Below, one piece after another: positions 31,674 to 39,299 of a stretch of 64,000 nucleotides of DNA; position 1 is the stretch's first letter; each line of letters opens with the position of its first letter. The position numbers were made by a program, and so were the translations under genes. Source of the stretch: Mycobacterium sp. GA-0227b (GTDB lineage: Bacteria > Actinomycetota > Actinomycetes > Mycobacteriales > Mycobacteriaceae); assembly GCF_001499855.1 (NCBI RefSeq), contig NZ_LQIK01000023.1, positions 124,001 through 188,000 on the forward strand, read 5' to 3'. The notes beneath the pieces are model-generated. The model saw only the letters and a list, made by a program, of their open reading frames with translations. It did no database searches and was not told the origin of the DNA.

Positions 31674-32087
31674 TCAGCAGTCGGTGGAGATCTCGAACGG
31701 CGCTTTGGTGCGTTCGCCCGGATCGTCGTGGAAGAACCCGACCGCCGTGCCGGTGATCGTGAACTTGCCGTCCACCAGGCTGGCTTCGGCCTCGCCGGTG
31801 GTCTTGTCCCAATAGCTGCCCGTGAACCCGCCCAGGTTGTTGATCTGCACCGATCGTGCGACGACCGGATCTCCGGTGCGAACCTGAGCGATGAGGCCGG
31901 GCGTCTGCTCGAGCGTCTCGAGATTCCACAGCCACCCCACCTGGGTGCACTCGACGAGGTGCCCGCCGGCGTCCTTCCCGTCGATGCTCACGTGGACGAG
32001 GTGCTTGGCCAGCAGTTCCGGGCCCGACGCGCATCCCGTCGGGATCATCAGCACGGCTGCTGTTGCAACGGCGAATCGTTTGTCCAT
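31674..32087 (-). CDS. LpqH-family lipoprotein, copy A
   Basis: 137 residues from ATG 32087. Signal sequence with an atypical lipobox (VLMIPTGC, Pro at -3). The mature domain follows LpqH (19-kDa antigen): VHVSIDGKD, first Cys in LVECTQVGWLWNLET, NNLGGFTGSYWDKTTGEAEASLVDGKFTITGTAVGF and a final Cys (EISTDC). Exported surface lipoprotein of unknown ligand. A second member lies divergently at 32232. Convergent with the DUF349 gene, 4 bases apart. Confidence 0.82.
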   Translation of the reverse strand: MDKRFAVATAAVLMIPTGCASGPELLAKHLVHVSIDGKDAGGHLVECTQVGWLWNLETLEQTPGLIAQVRTGDPVVARSVQINNLGGFTGSYWDKTTGEAEASLVDGKFTITGTAVGFFHDDPGERTKAPFEISTDC

Positions 32088-32231
32088 GGTGCCGCCTCGA
32101 TGACTTCCCGGCTACTCGTCTTCGCCGGGCGTTGACATTCGCATTCCCCACGGAGATTTGCTGTATACCTCCGGCGTATGGCCGGCAGCCATTGCGGGTA
32201 TCACTTTGACCCGACTCCCGAAGGTCCGGTC

Positions 32232-32669
32232 ATGGTCGAAGATGTCAGCGTCGCGCGCACCGCGGCAGCGCTGTTGCTGACCGCATGGCTCTCGGGCTGC
32301 TCGTCGCCACCGCCGGCTTCACCCGACACCATGGGCGGCACCGCGACGGTGTCCATCAACTCGCATCCCACCGGTGATCGGCACTACGTCAGCTGCGCCA
32401 AGGTGAATTGGCTGCTGACCATCGAAAGCGGGGACACCGACACGGGTTTCACGGCCATCGTCGATACGGACGGCGGCCCCGACGCGCAGGTCGTCAAGAT
32501 CCGCGACCTCGGCGGGTTCACCGGTTCCGCGTGGACGGGTGGCGTCGGTCAACTGCGGGCAACCCGCGACAACGGCCGGATCACGATCAGCGGCACCGGT
32601 TACGGGTACTTCGCCGACGACCGTCACCGCCCGGCGACCGCGGCGTTCGACATCACGGCCGGATGCTAG
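32232..32669 (+). CDS. LpqH-family lipoprotein, copy B
   Basis: 145 residues from ATG 32232. Signal sequence with good lipobox LSGC (Cys near residue 23), then a Ser/Pro linker and an LpqH-like domain: VSINSHPTG, YVSCAKVNWLLTIES, IRDLGGFTGSAWTGGVGQLRATRDNGRITISGTGYGYF, ending DITAGC. The same Cys pair and GGFTGS block as copy A, but only moderately similar overall, so an old duplication. Divergent from copy A over a 144-base region. Its stop overlaps the protease stop by 4 bases. Confidence 0.82.
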   Translation: MVEDVSVARTAAALLLTAWLSGCSSPPPASPDTMGGTATVSINSHPTGDRHYVSCAKVNWLLTIESGDTDTGFTAIVDTDGGPDAQVVKIRDLGGFTGSAWTGGVGQLRATRDNGRITISGTGYGYFADDRHRPATAAFDITAGC

Positions 32670-33745
32670 CCCGGTTGTGAGAGCGAGCCCGTACGCGAAC
32701 CGATCGTCACGGTCGTTTGCTCACGGTCACCGCCGCGCATGAACGCCATCGATTGCTCGGAACCCGGCTGCGTCTGGCGCAAGCCACCGAGTAGGTCCTC
32801 GACGGAATGCACCGGCTTGCCGGCGAACTCGACGATCACGTCGCCGGGCCGAAGCCCCGCACGGGCGGCCGGTGCGCCGGGATCGACGCTGGTCACCAAC
32901 GCGCCGCGGTCGACCTGCACGCCCCGCAACTGCTGGATCGCCGGGGTCAGCCGGCCCAGGGAGATACCGAGGTACGGGTGCGTGGCTTCGCCGTCGGCGA
33001 GGAGTTGATTCGCCACGTCGAGCACCGTTGCCGCGGGAATCGCGAACCCCAACGACACCGCGCCCACCGCCGGCGGAATGTACGCCTCGTTGATCCCCAC
33101 TACTCGACCCTCGGCGTCGAGCAAGGCGCCGCCGGAGTTACCCGGCGAGATGGGCGCGTCGGTCTGGATCAGATCCACCAACGACTGCGTTTTCGCCGCC
33201 GAGCCGGGGATGTCTCGGTGCAGGCCCGAGATGACGCCGACGGTGACGGAGTTCTGGAACCCCAGCGGACTCCCGATCGCGACGGCGACCTCGCCGGGCC
33301 GGGGTAGATCCTCACGGAACTGCGGTACCGGCAGGTCCTGGCCTTGCGTGCGCACCACGGCGAGGTCGGTCACCTCGTCCGTGCCCACCACGACGCCGGG
33401 CGAGCGTTCCTCGTCGGCGGTTATGACGGTCACTTCGCGGGCGTCTCCGACGACATGCGCATTGGTCACCACCACGTCGGGGCGAAGCACCACACCGCTG
33501 CCGACGCCGCCGTCGCGCTCGACGGTCACCACGCTCGGGCTGACGCGTTCCACCAGATCGGCGTAGCCGGTGCGGTCCAGCGCCGAAGGCGGGGAAGCCT
33601 CGGTCAACGGCGTCGATGCCGGAGTCGGTGTCGACGCCGGAGTCGATGTCGACGCGTCTTGCGTACTGGACTGCACCGTGCAGCCGGCGACCGCCACGAG
33701 CGCTGCCGCGGCAGCCGCTCCGACGCGAAAATGCTTGGCCTGCAA
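32666..33745 (-). CDS. secreted serine protease with PDZ domain (HtrA-like)
   Basis: 359 residues from TTG 33745, preceded by AGGAGGT at good spacing; no ATG/GTG in place fits. Signal peptide with lipobox-like LVAVAGC (Cys ~18), so a lipoprotein, then a Thr/Ser/Pro linker. Trypsin-like domain with His in TNAHVVGD, Asp in DEVTDLAVV and Ser in SPGNSGGALLDAEG; then a PDZ domain (YLGISLGRLTPAIQQLRGVQVDRGALV, PGDVIVEFAGKPV). Extracytoplasmic quality control or regulatory protease. Downstream of the sigma/membrane-protein pair on the same strand. Confidence 0.88.
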   Translation of the reverse strand: MQAKHFRVGAAAAAALVAVAGCTVQSSTQDASTSTPASTPTPASTPLTEASPPSALDRTGYADLVERVSPSVVTVERDGGVGSGVVLRPDVVVTNAHVVGDAREVTVITADEERSPGVVVGTDEVTDLAVVRTQGQDLPVPQFREDLPRPGEVAVAIGSPLGFQNSVTVGVISGLHRDIPGSAAKTQSLVDLIQTDAPISPGNSGGALLDAEGRVVGINEAYIPPAVGAVSLGFAIPAATVLDVANQLLADGEATHPYLGISLGRLTPAIQQLRGVQVDRGALVTSVDPGAPAARAGLRPGDVIVEFAGKPVHSVEDLLGGLRQTQPGSEQSMAFMRGGDREQTTVTIGSRTGSLSQPG

Positions 33746-33837
33746 AGGTTTACCTCCTGAATTCAGTATGCACACGGCACGGTCCGGCCGCCGGCGGTAA
33801 GCGGCGGCTCGGACTGCCGAAGCGGTGGACGGGCCGG

Positions 33838-34182
33838 CTACGTGGACCGCGCGCCTCGCTTCCAGCGGGCACCCAGCGCGAGCGCACCGGCGGCGGCGAC
33901 TGCACCGGCGACCGCCAGCGTGATCGTCCAGATCCGCCGATCCTCGAGATTCATCTGACACAGCCGCGTGAAGTCGGTGTCGGCGACCACCCCACCGGGA
34001 ACCGGGATGTTGGCTGCGCTGCCGTCGTCGTGGGCGCGGGCGGCGGACAGGTCGGGCGCCACGGCGCTGCCGCACTCGATCGTCAGATTCTCGGGTGATG
34101 CCGAAACGGGAGTGAACAAGCCCGCGACGCCGACGATCGCCGCGACGACACCAACGAAAAGCACTATCCGTAGCACAATCAT
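33838..34182 (-). CDS. small two-helix membrane protein coupled to a sigma factor
   Basis: 114 residues. Its ATG (34182) overlaps the sigma factor stop as ATGA, so it is translationally coupled. Transmembrane helix 1 is residues ~4-23 (LRIVLFVGVVAAIVGVAGLF) and helix 2 ~85-105 (TITLAVAGAVAAAGALALGA), with a ~60-residue external loop holding two Cys (37 and 75) that may pair, and a basic C-terminal tail (RWKRGARST). Similar small membrane proteins are common in mycobacteria. No anti-sigma fold (RsbW or zinc type) is visible, but the coupling makes a functional tie likely. Confidence 0.75.
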   Translation of the reverse strand: MIVLRIVLFVGVVAAIVGVAGLFTPVSASPENLTIECGSAVAPDLSAARAHDDGSAANIPVPGGVVADTDFTRLCQMNLEDRRIWTITLAVAGAVAAAGALALGARWKRGARST

Positions 34183-35036
34183 GCGACTGACATACCCATT
34201 GCCGCGGATTCCTCGCGGCAAGATTGCCGCAGCCGCTCCAGCGTCGCGGCGAGCAGCCGCGATACCTGTACCTGCGATACGCCGAGGCGCCGGCCGATTT
34301 GACTCTGCGGCAGGTTCTCACAGAACCTCAGCCGCAGGATCAGCCGTTCACGATCGGAGAGCGTGCTCACCAGTCCGGCGACGGTCAGCGCGTCCTCGAT
34401 GCTGTTGTAGCGCGGGTCGTCGAGGCCTTGTCGTGCGGCGACCGGTTCGGATTTCCCGTCACCGGGGGCCGCCGCGTCGAGCGAGGACGGTCGGTACGCG
34501 ACGGCCGCGTCGACCGACTGCACCACCTCGTCTCGGTCGACACCGAGTTCGGCGGCCAGTTCGGTGGCCGACGGCGCTCGGCCGAGACGCTGTGACATCG
34601 GACCGATGGCGGCGCGCACGCGCTGGCGGGTGTCCTTGATCCTGCGGGGCACGTGCATGACCCAGGTGTGGTCGCGGAAGTGGCGGCGAACCTCGCCCAT
34701 GATCGTCGGTACGGCGTAGCCGAGAAACGGCCCCTTACCTGGGTCGTAGCGGTCGATCGCCTTGATCAGGCCCAGCCGGGCCACCTGCCTCAGGTCGTCG
34801 GCCGATTCGCCGCGGCCGACGAAACGGCCGGCGATATGGTCGGCCAGCGGCAAACATCTGGTGATGATCTGGCAACGAAGCGAGTCCCGTCGCGCCCCCT
34901 CCGGGGTGCGGCGGAGCTCGCAACACTGCGGGTGCACGTCGTCGTAGTCGTCGTCGTGAGTCCCCCCCGCGTCCGCGTAACCCATCGGTTCCACGAAATC
35001 CACGCGATTGTCAGCCTCCAGCAGGGCCGATACCAT
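34179..35036 (-). CDS. SigF/SigB-type alternative sigma factor
   Basis: 285 residues from ATG 35036 with GGGGAGG upstream. Group 3 sigma-70: region 2 LADHIAGRFVGRGESADDLRQVARLGLIKAIDRYDPGKG ... YAVPTIMGEVRRHFRDHTWVMHVPRRIK, region 3 QRLGRAPSATELAAELGVDRDEV, region 4 LSDRERLILRLRFCENLPQSQIGRRLGVSQVQVSRLLA. This is the SigB/SigF/SigG subfamily, normally controlled by an RsbW anti-sigma encoded beside it; none is adjacent. Not SigF itself in position, so a paralogue. Divergent from the glucose dehydrogenase/GH15 operon. Confidence 0.9.
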   Translation of the reverse strand: MVSALLEADNRVDFVEPMGYADAGGTHDDDYDDVHPQCCELRRTPEGARRDSLRCQIITRCLPLADHIAGRFVGRGESADDLRQVARLGLIKAIDRYDPGKGPFLGYAVPTIMGEVRRHFRDHTWVMHVPRRIKDTRQRVRAAIGPMSQRLGRAPSATELAAELGVDRDEVVQSVDAAVAYRPSSLDAAAPGDGKSEPVAARQGLDDPRYNSIEDALTVAGLVSTLSDRERLILRLRFCENLPQSQIGRRLGVSQVQVSRLLAATLERLRQSCREESAAMGMSVA

Positions 35037-35069
35037 GACGGCCTCCCCTCTCGGTATTGACGTCGGACC

Positions 35070-35096
35070 GGGCTGCCCACTGTTCGACTGGGCGCT
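35070..35096 (-). promoter_or_regulatory. no assignment made (placeholder rejected); see SigF-like site at 35170-35196
   Basis: I see no promoter motif in this part of the sigma-gene leader. It is listed only to state that the leader between the ribosome site and the SigF-like candidate upstream is otherwise featureless. Confidence 0.05.
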
Positions 35097-35169
35097 GTCG
35101 ACCGGCCTGTAAGTGCAGCCTATCGGCGCAGGAATACCGCAACCTGAAAGGAATCTGATAAGAACCCGT

Positions 35170-35196
35170 GAACCCGGACTCGCAATTTCAGCAAAC
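35170..35196 (-). promoter_or_regulatory. weak SigF-like promoter of the sigma gene
   Basis: On the minus strand GTTT (35196-35193), 17 bases, then GGGTTC (35175-35170); consensus is GTTT-N(15-17)-GGGTAT. Four of four and four of six bases match. It lies 134 bases upstream of the sigma start and would allow autoregulation. Confidence 0.3.
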
Positions 35197-35275
35197 ATAA
35201 GCAGGTGGTGTTGGCCCCGTCGCCGGTCGACCGCCGAACGTATAGGGACGCGGTCCGCGGGGAACTCGTGCCCTC

Positions 35276-36337
35276 ATGCAAGCCCTCACCGTTGACCCGA
35301 CCAAAGCCCAGTCGCTGCGAGTGGAAGACCTCGCCGATCCCACTCCCGGTCCAGACGAGTTGTTGGTCGAAGGGCTGGCGATCGGCATCTGCGGAACCGA
35401 CAAGGAGATCGTGCGTGCCGAGTACGGCTGGCCGCCGCCACACCGCGACCGGCTGGTGTTGGGCCACGAGTCGCTCGGGCGGGTCGCGCGCGCACCCGGG
35501 GACAGCGACTTCCACACCGGCGACCTGGTCGTCGGAGTGGTGCGCAGGCCCGACCCGGTGCCCTGTGGGGCGTGTGCGCGCGGTGAGTTCGACATGTGCC
35601 GCAACGGGCGCTACACCGAGCGGGGCATCAAGGCACTCGACGGCTTCGGCAGCGAACTCTGGTGCGTGGAAACCGATTACGCGGTGAAGCTCGATCCCGG
35701 GCTGGCCGAGGTCGGTGTGCTGATGGAACCCACCACCGTGGTCGCCAAGGCGTGGGAGCAGGTCCGCCTGGTCGGCGAGCGCACATGGTTCGAGCCCGAG
35801 CGGGTGCTGGTCACCGGCGCCGGGCCCATCGGGCTGCTCGCCGCGCTGCTGGGCGCGCAACGAGGCCTCGACGTCCACGTGCTCGACCGCGTCACCGACG
35901 GTCCCAAGCCCGCGCTCGCCGCGGCGCTGGGTGCGACCTACCACCACGCCGACGTCGACGAGGTCGCCGGCCGTCTGCAACCCGATGTGGTGATCGAGGC
36001 CACCGGCGCCAGCAAGGTCGTCTTCGATGCGATCGCCAACACCAGTTCCAACGGCGTCGTCTGCCTGACCGGGGTGTCGGCGGCCGGGCGAACGCTGCAC
36101 GTCGATGCCGGCAGCATCAACCGCGAGATCGTTCTCGAGAACGACGTGGTGGTCGGGTCGGTCAACGCCAACCTGCGTCACTACCGTCAGGCCGCCGAGG
36201 CGCTGGCCAAGGCCGATCCGGCGTGGCTGACCGGTTTGATCACGCGCCGTGTGCCGCTGAGCCGATTCGCGGAGGCCTTCTCCGCCCAGGACGACGACGT
36301 CAAAGTGGTCGTCACGCTCGACCAGGGCACGAGGTGA
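35276..36337 (+). CDS. zinc-dependent glucose 1-dehydrogenase
   Basis: 353 residues from ATG 35276. Medium-chain dehydrogenase/reductase: catalytic zinc ligands Cys in GICGTDKEIV, His-Glu in LGHESLGRV; structural zinc Cys cluster CGACARGEFDMC; nucleotide fold VLVTGAGPIGLLAALLGAQ. The sequence agrees with archaeal/actinobacterial glucose dehydrogenases (GlcDH_N/C), oxidising glucose to gluconolactone with NAD(P). Overlaps the next gene if that begins at GTG 36334. Substrate by family resemblance, so other sugars possible. Confidence 0.85.
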   Translation: MQALTVDPTKAQSLRVEDLADPTPGPDELLVEGLAIGICGTDKEIVRAEYGWPPPHRDRLVLGHESLGRVARAPGDSDFHTGDLVVGVVRRPDPVPCGACARGEFDMCRNGRYTERGIKALDGFGSELWCVETDYAVKLDPGLAEVGVLMEPTTVVAKAWEQVRLVGERTWFEPERVLVTGAGPIGLLAALLGAQRGLDVHVLDRVTDGPKPALAAALGATYHHADVDEVAGRLQPDVVIEATGASKVVFDAIANTSSNGVVCLTGVSAAGRTLHVDAGSINREIVLENDVVVGSVNANLRHYRQAAEALAKADPAWLTGLITRRVPLSRFAEAFSAQDDDVKVVVTLDQGTR

Positions 36338-36342
36338 GCGGC

Positions 36343-38160
36343 ATGGCCCCCATCGAGGACTACGCCCTGCTGGGTGATCTTCAGACCGCGGCGTTGGTCT
36401 CCCGCGAAGGCGCGATCGACTGGCTGTGCCTGCCGCGCTTCGACTCGCCGGCATGCTTCGCCGCGCTGCTCGACGACGATCCCGCGGGCACGTGGCGGCT
36501 GGCGCCGGCCTCCGGCGGGCCGGCTACCCGCCGGGCCTACCGCGGTGACTCTCTGGTACTCGACAGCGAATGGGACACGCCGGAGGGGACGGTGCGCGTC
36601 GTCGACTTCATGCCTCCGCGCGACGAATCCGCCGAGGTGGTGCGGATCGTCGAAGGAGTCACCGGCCGGGTGCCGATGCGCATGACGCTGCGTCTGCGTT
36701 TCGACTACGGGCACGTGGTGCCCTGGGTCCGCCGAAGCGGTGACGACCTGTCCGCTGTCGCCGGGCCCGACGCGGTGTGGCTGCGCACCCCCGTGCAGAC
36801 CCAGGGGCGCGACCTGACCACCATCGCCGAATTCGACGTGGCGGCCGGGCAGCGCATCCCGTTCGTGCTCACCCATCAGCTGTCGCACCTGCCGCGGCCG
36901 CAGCCAGTCGCCGCCGGACAAGCCCTGCACGACACCGAACGGTTCTGGGCCGAATGGATGTCGCGGTGCTCCTACACCGGACCGTGGGAAGGCGCGGTGC
37001 GCCGCTCGCTGGTGCTACTCAAGGCCCTGACCTATTCGCCCACCGGAGGCATCGTCGCCGCCGCGACCACGTCGCTGCCCGAGGAGATCGGCGGGATGCG
37101 CAACTGGGACTACCGCTACTGCTGGCTGCGCGACGCGACGTTCACCCTGCAGGCGCTGCTCGGCACGGGGTTCGTCGCCGAAGCCCGCGAGTGGCGGGAA
37201 TGGCTGGTTCGCGCGGTGGCCGGGGACCCGGCGCAGCTGCAGATCATGTACGGGCTCGACGGCCGGCGCCGGCTGCCCGAGATGTCGTTGCCGTGGCTGT
37301 CGGGTTACGAGGGGTCGGCACCGGTGCGGGTGGGAAACGGCGCCGCCGACCAGTTCCAGCTCGACGTCTGGGGCGAGGTGCTCGACGGACTCCATTTGGC
37401 CCGCGACGCGGGGCTGCCCTCGAACGACACCGCGTGGGACGTTCAGCGCGCGCTGCTCGACTACCTCGAGGGGAACTGGCGTCAGCCCGACAACAGCTTG
37501 TGGGAGGTGCGCGGCCCGCAACGGCAGTTCGTGCACTCCAAGGTGACGGCGTGGGCCGGGGTCGACCGCGCGGTGCGCAGCGTCGAGGAGCAGGGCCTGG
37601 ACGGTCCCGTCGACAGGTGGCGCGCGCTGCGCGACGAGATCCACAGCGAGGTGTGCGCGAACGGATTCGACGCCGACCGCAACACCTTCACCCAGGCCTA
37701 CGGCTCCGATGAGCTCGACGCCGCGCTGCTGCTGATCCCCCGGCTGGGGTTCCTGCCGTGGGACGACCCGCGGGTCGTCGGCACCGTCGACGCCGTCCAG
37801 TCCGAGCTCAGCCACGGCGGGTTCGTGCTGCGTTATCGGCCGGAGAAAACCGATGACGGGTTACCCGGAGGGGAAGGCGCCTTCCTGGCGTGCAGCTTCT
37901 GGCTGGCCGATGCGCTGGCAGGCATCGGCCGCGTGGAGGCGGCCACCGATCTGTTCGAGCGGCTGCTCGGATTGCGCAATGATGTCGGGATGCTCAGTGA
38001 GGAATACGACCCGGCGCACGGCAGGCATCTGGGAAATACGCCGCAGGCCTTCAGCCTGGTGGGGTTGATCAATACCGCGCGGCAGCTGCGTGGCAGCCGC
38101 ACCACCACCTCGGCCGCTCCCCAGGACCAGAACCTCAGCCCGGCAACAGATTCGAGATAG
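36343..38160 (+). CDS. GH15 glycoside hydrolase, trehalase/glucoamylase-like
   Basis: 605 residues from ATG 36343; GTG 36334 (adding VSG) overlaps the upstream TGA (GTGA) and is equally plausible. N-terminal beta domain opening IEDYALLGDLQTAALVSREGAIDWLCLPRFDSP, then the (alpha/alpha)6 barrel with MRNWDYRYCWLRDATFTL (substrate and first catalytic Glu region), GNGAADQFQLDVWGEVLD, and EKTDDGLPGGEGAFLACSFWL (second catalytic region). Mycobacterial GH15 proteins of this form include the trehalase. Cytosolic (no signal). Pairing with a glucose dehydrogenase suggests sugar-to-glucose-to-gluconate flow. Confidence 0.88.
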   Translation: MAPIEDYALLGDLQTAALVSREGAIDWLCLPRFDSPACFAALLDDDPAGTWRLAPASGGPATRRAYRGDSLVLDSEWDTPEGTVRVVDFMPPRDESAEVVRIVEGVTGRVPMRMTLRLRFDYGHVVPWVRRSGDDLSAVAGPDAVWLRTPVQTQGRDLTTIAEFDVAAGQRIPFVLTHQLSHLPRPQPVAAGQALHDTERFWAEWMSRCSYTGPWEGAVRRSLVLLKALTYSPTGGIVAAATTSLPEEIGGMRNWDYRYCWLRDATFTLQALLGTGFVAEAREWREWLVRAVAGDPAQLQIMYGLDGRRRLPEMSLPWLSGYEGSAPVRVGNGAADQFQLDVWGEVLDGLHLARDAGLPSNDTAWDVQRALLDYLEGNWRQPDNSLWEVRGPQRQFVHSKVTAWAGVDRAVRSVEEQGLDGPVDRWRALRDEIHSEVCANGFDADRNTFTQAYGSDELDAALLLIPRLGFLPWDDPRVVGTVDAVQSELSHGGFVLRYRPEKTDDGLPGGEGAFLACSFWLADALAGIGRVEAATDLFERLLGLRNDVGMLSEEYDPAHGRHLGNTPQAFSLVGLINTARQLRGSRTTTSAAPQDQNLSPATDSR

Positions 38161-38169
38161 GCAACCCAC

Positions 38170-38691
38170 ATGAAGACACTGATCGTTTCACGGCGTCGTG
38201 TTGCGGCGGCCGGTTTGGTGACTAGCGTCCTGGTCGCCGGTTGCGGCGGCGACCCGAACATGGACTCGTCGAACCGGGGCGCGGGTTCGGAGACCGAGAC
38301 GACGTCGGTCGAGAACGCCTTCATCGTGCCGCGCTTCATACCGGGGTCGTGCGCCATCCAGGTCGGCGATGCGGCGGCGCTCACGTTCACGGTGACGAAC
38401 AACCGGATCACCGAGCCCGAACGCCTGCTCGGCATCGAGACACCGGCCGCCGAGGCGATTCGGCTGTCTCCCGATGCGACGCTGCAGATTCCGCCCGAGA
38501 CGTCGATCGCCGCCGGTCAACCGATCGAAGACGTCAACGACGGCGCCGCAGATCAGCCCTTCACGGCCAGCGTCGAGGGGCTTCGGGAATCGGCGACGCC
38601 GGGCAAGTCGGTGGACATGACGTTTCACTTCGACAAGCAGGGCGACCTCGTGATGAAGGTTCCGATCGAGGCCTGTCCCACTCAGAAGTAG
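38170..38691 (+). CDS. secreted lipoprotein, LpqE-like
   Basis: 173 residues from ATG 38170, 9 bases after the GH15 gene. Signal with lipobox (TSVLVAGCGG, Cys ~25). The mature part has an Ig-like, beta-rich domain: VENAFIVPRFIPGSC, AALTFTVTNN ... ERLLGIETP ... DATLQIPPETSIAAGQ, VDMTFHFDKQGDLVMKVPIEAC. Order of strands recalls LpqE/PCuAC-like periplasmic proteins, but no Cu ligand set (Met/His) is visible. Function unknown. Confidence 0.72.
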   Translation: MKTLIVSRRRVAAAGLVTSVLVAGCGGDPNMDSSNRGAGSETETTSVENAFIVPRFIPGSCAIQVGDAAALTFTVTNNRITEPERLLGIETPAAEAIRLSPDATLQIPPETSIAAGQPIEDVNDGAADQPFTASVEGLRESATPGKSVDMTFHFDKQGDLVMKVPIEACPTQK

Positions 38692-38711
38692 GCCGTCCGC
38701 CGTTGGGTCGG

Positions 38712-39299
38712 TCAGCGCTCGGTCGAACCGTTGTCGTCGTCGAGGCCGTCGAGCAGTCCCCTCTTCTGCCGCTCGGCGGCCGCCCTGCGGCGTTCCTCCT
38801 CGGCGGCCAGTTGCAGCGCGGTGCGCGACCACACGGCGCGGGCCCAGTGAAACGTCACCAGCGCCACCGCGATCCACGCGAGGATGAGCCCGATCCCGGG
38901 CCCCGGATAGGGGTCGGCTGCCGTTTGGCGTGACCACACCGCGAGCAGGCCGAGCAACGTCGCCACCGTCGACCCGGCCAACGCGACCCACGCCAGCGCC
39001 CAACGCCGGGTGAGAAGGGCCAGCATCGAGAATCCGACGCCGAATACCAGTACCAGCCAAGCGAATACGCGCGACGGCAGGGAGATCCCCTCGCGGGCCG
39101 CTGTTTCGCCGCCGATCAAAACGTCCAATCCGCGGGCGTCCCCGGTGTGCGGCAGCACGAACGACACCAGCAGCACGAAGACGCCGATGGCGATGACCAG
39201 AGCCCGCGCGCCGGGATCGATCTCACCCGCGACGCGGCGTTCGGCGGCTTCGATGTCGCTCTTGTACTCCTCAAAACCGTTGTCGTCGGGCGACGTCAT
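38712..39299 (-). CDS. conserved membrane protein (Rv2732c-type)
   Basis: 195 residues from ATG 39299; ATGA overlap with the miaB stop (39296-39299) couples the two genes. Acidic N-terminus, then transmembrane segments [57 protein letters not shown] and [15 protein letters not shown], and a charged C-terminal helix ([19 protein letters not shown]). Unknown function; always behind miaB in this group. Confidence 0.85.
   Translation of the reverse strand: MTSPDDNGFEEYKSDIEAAERRVAGEIDPGARALVIAIGVFVLLVSFVLPHTGDARGLDVLIGGETAAREGISLPSRVFAWLVLVFGVGFSMLALLTRRWALAWVALAGSTVATLLGLLAVWSRQTAADPYPGPGIGLILAWIAVALVTFHWARAVWSRTALQLAAEEERRRAAAERQKRGLLDGLDDDNGSTER

Noticed and set aside
35070..35096. A promoter in the sigma-gene leader close to the start
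   Set aside because: No consensus found; the feature entry there has been left at near-zero confidence to mark the absence and should be ignored.
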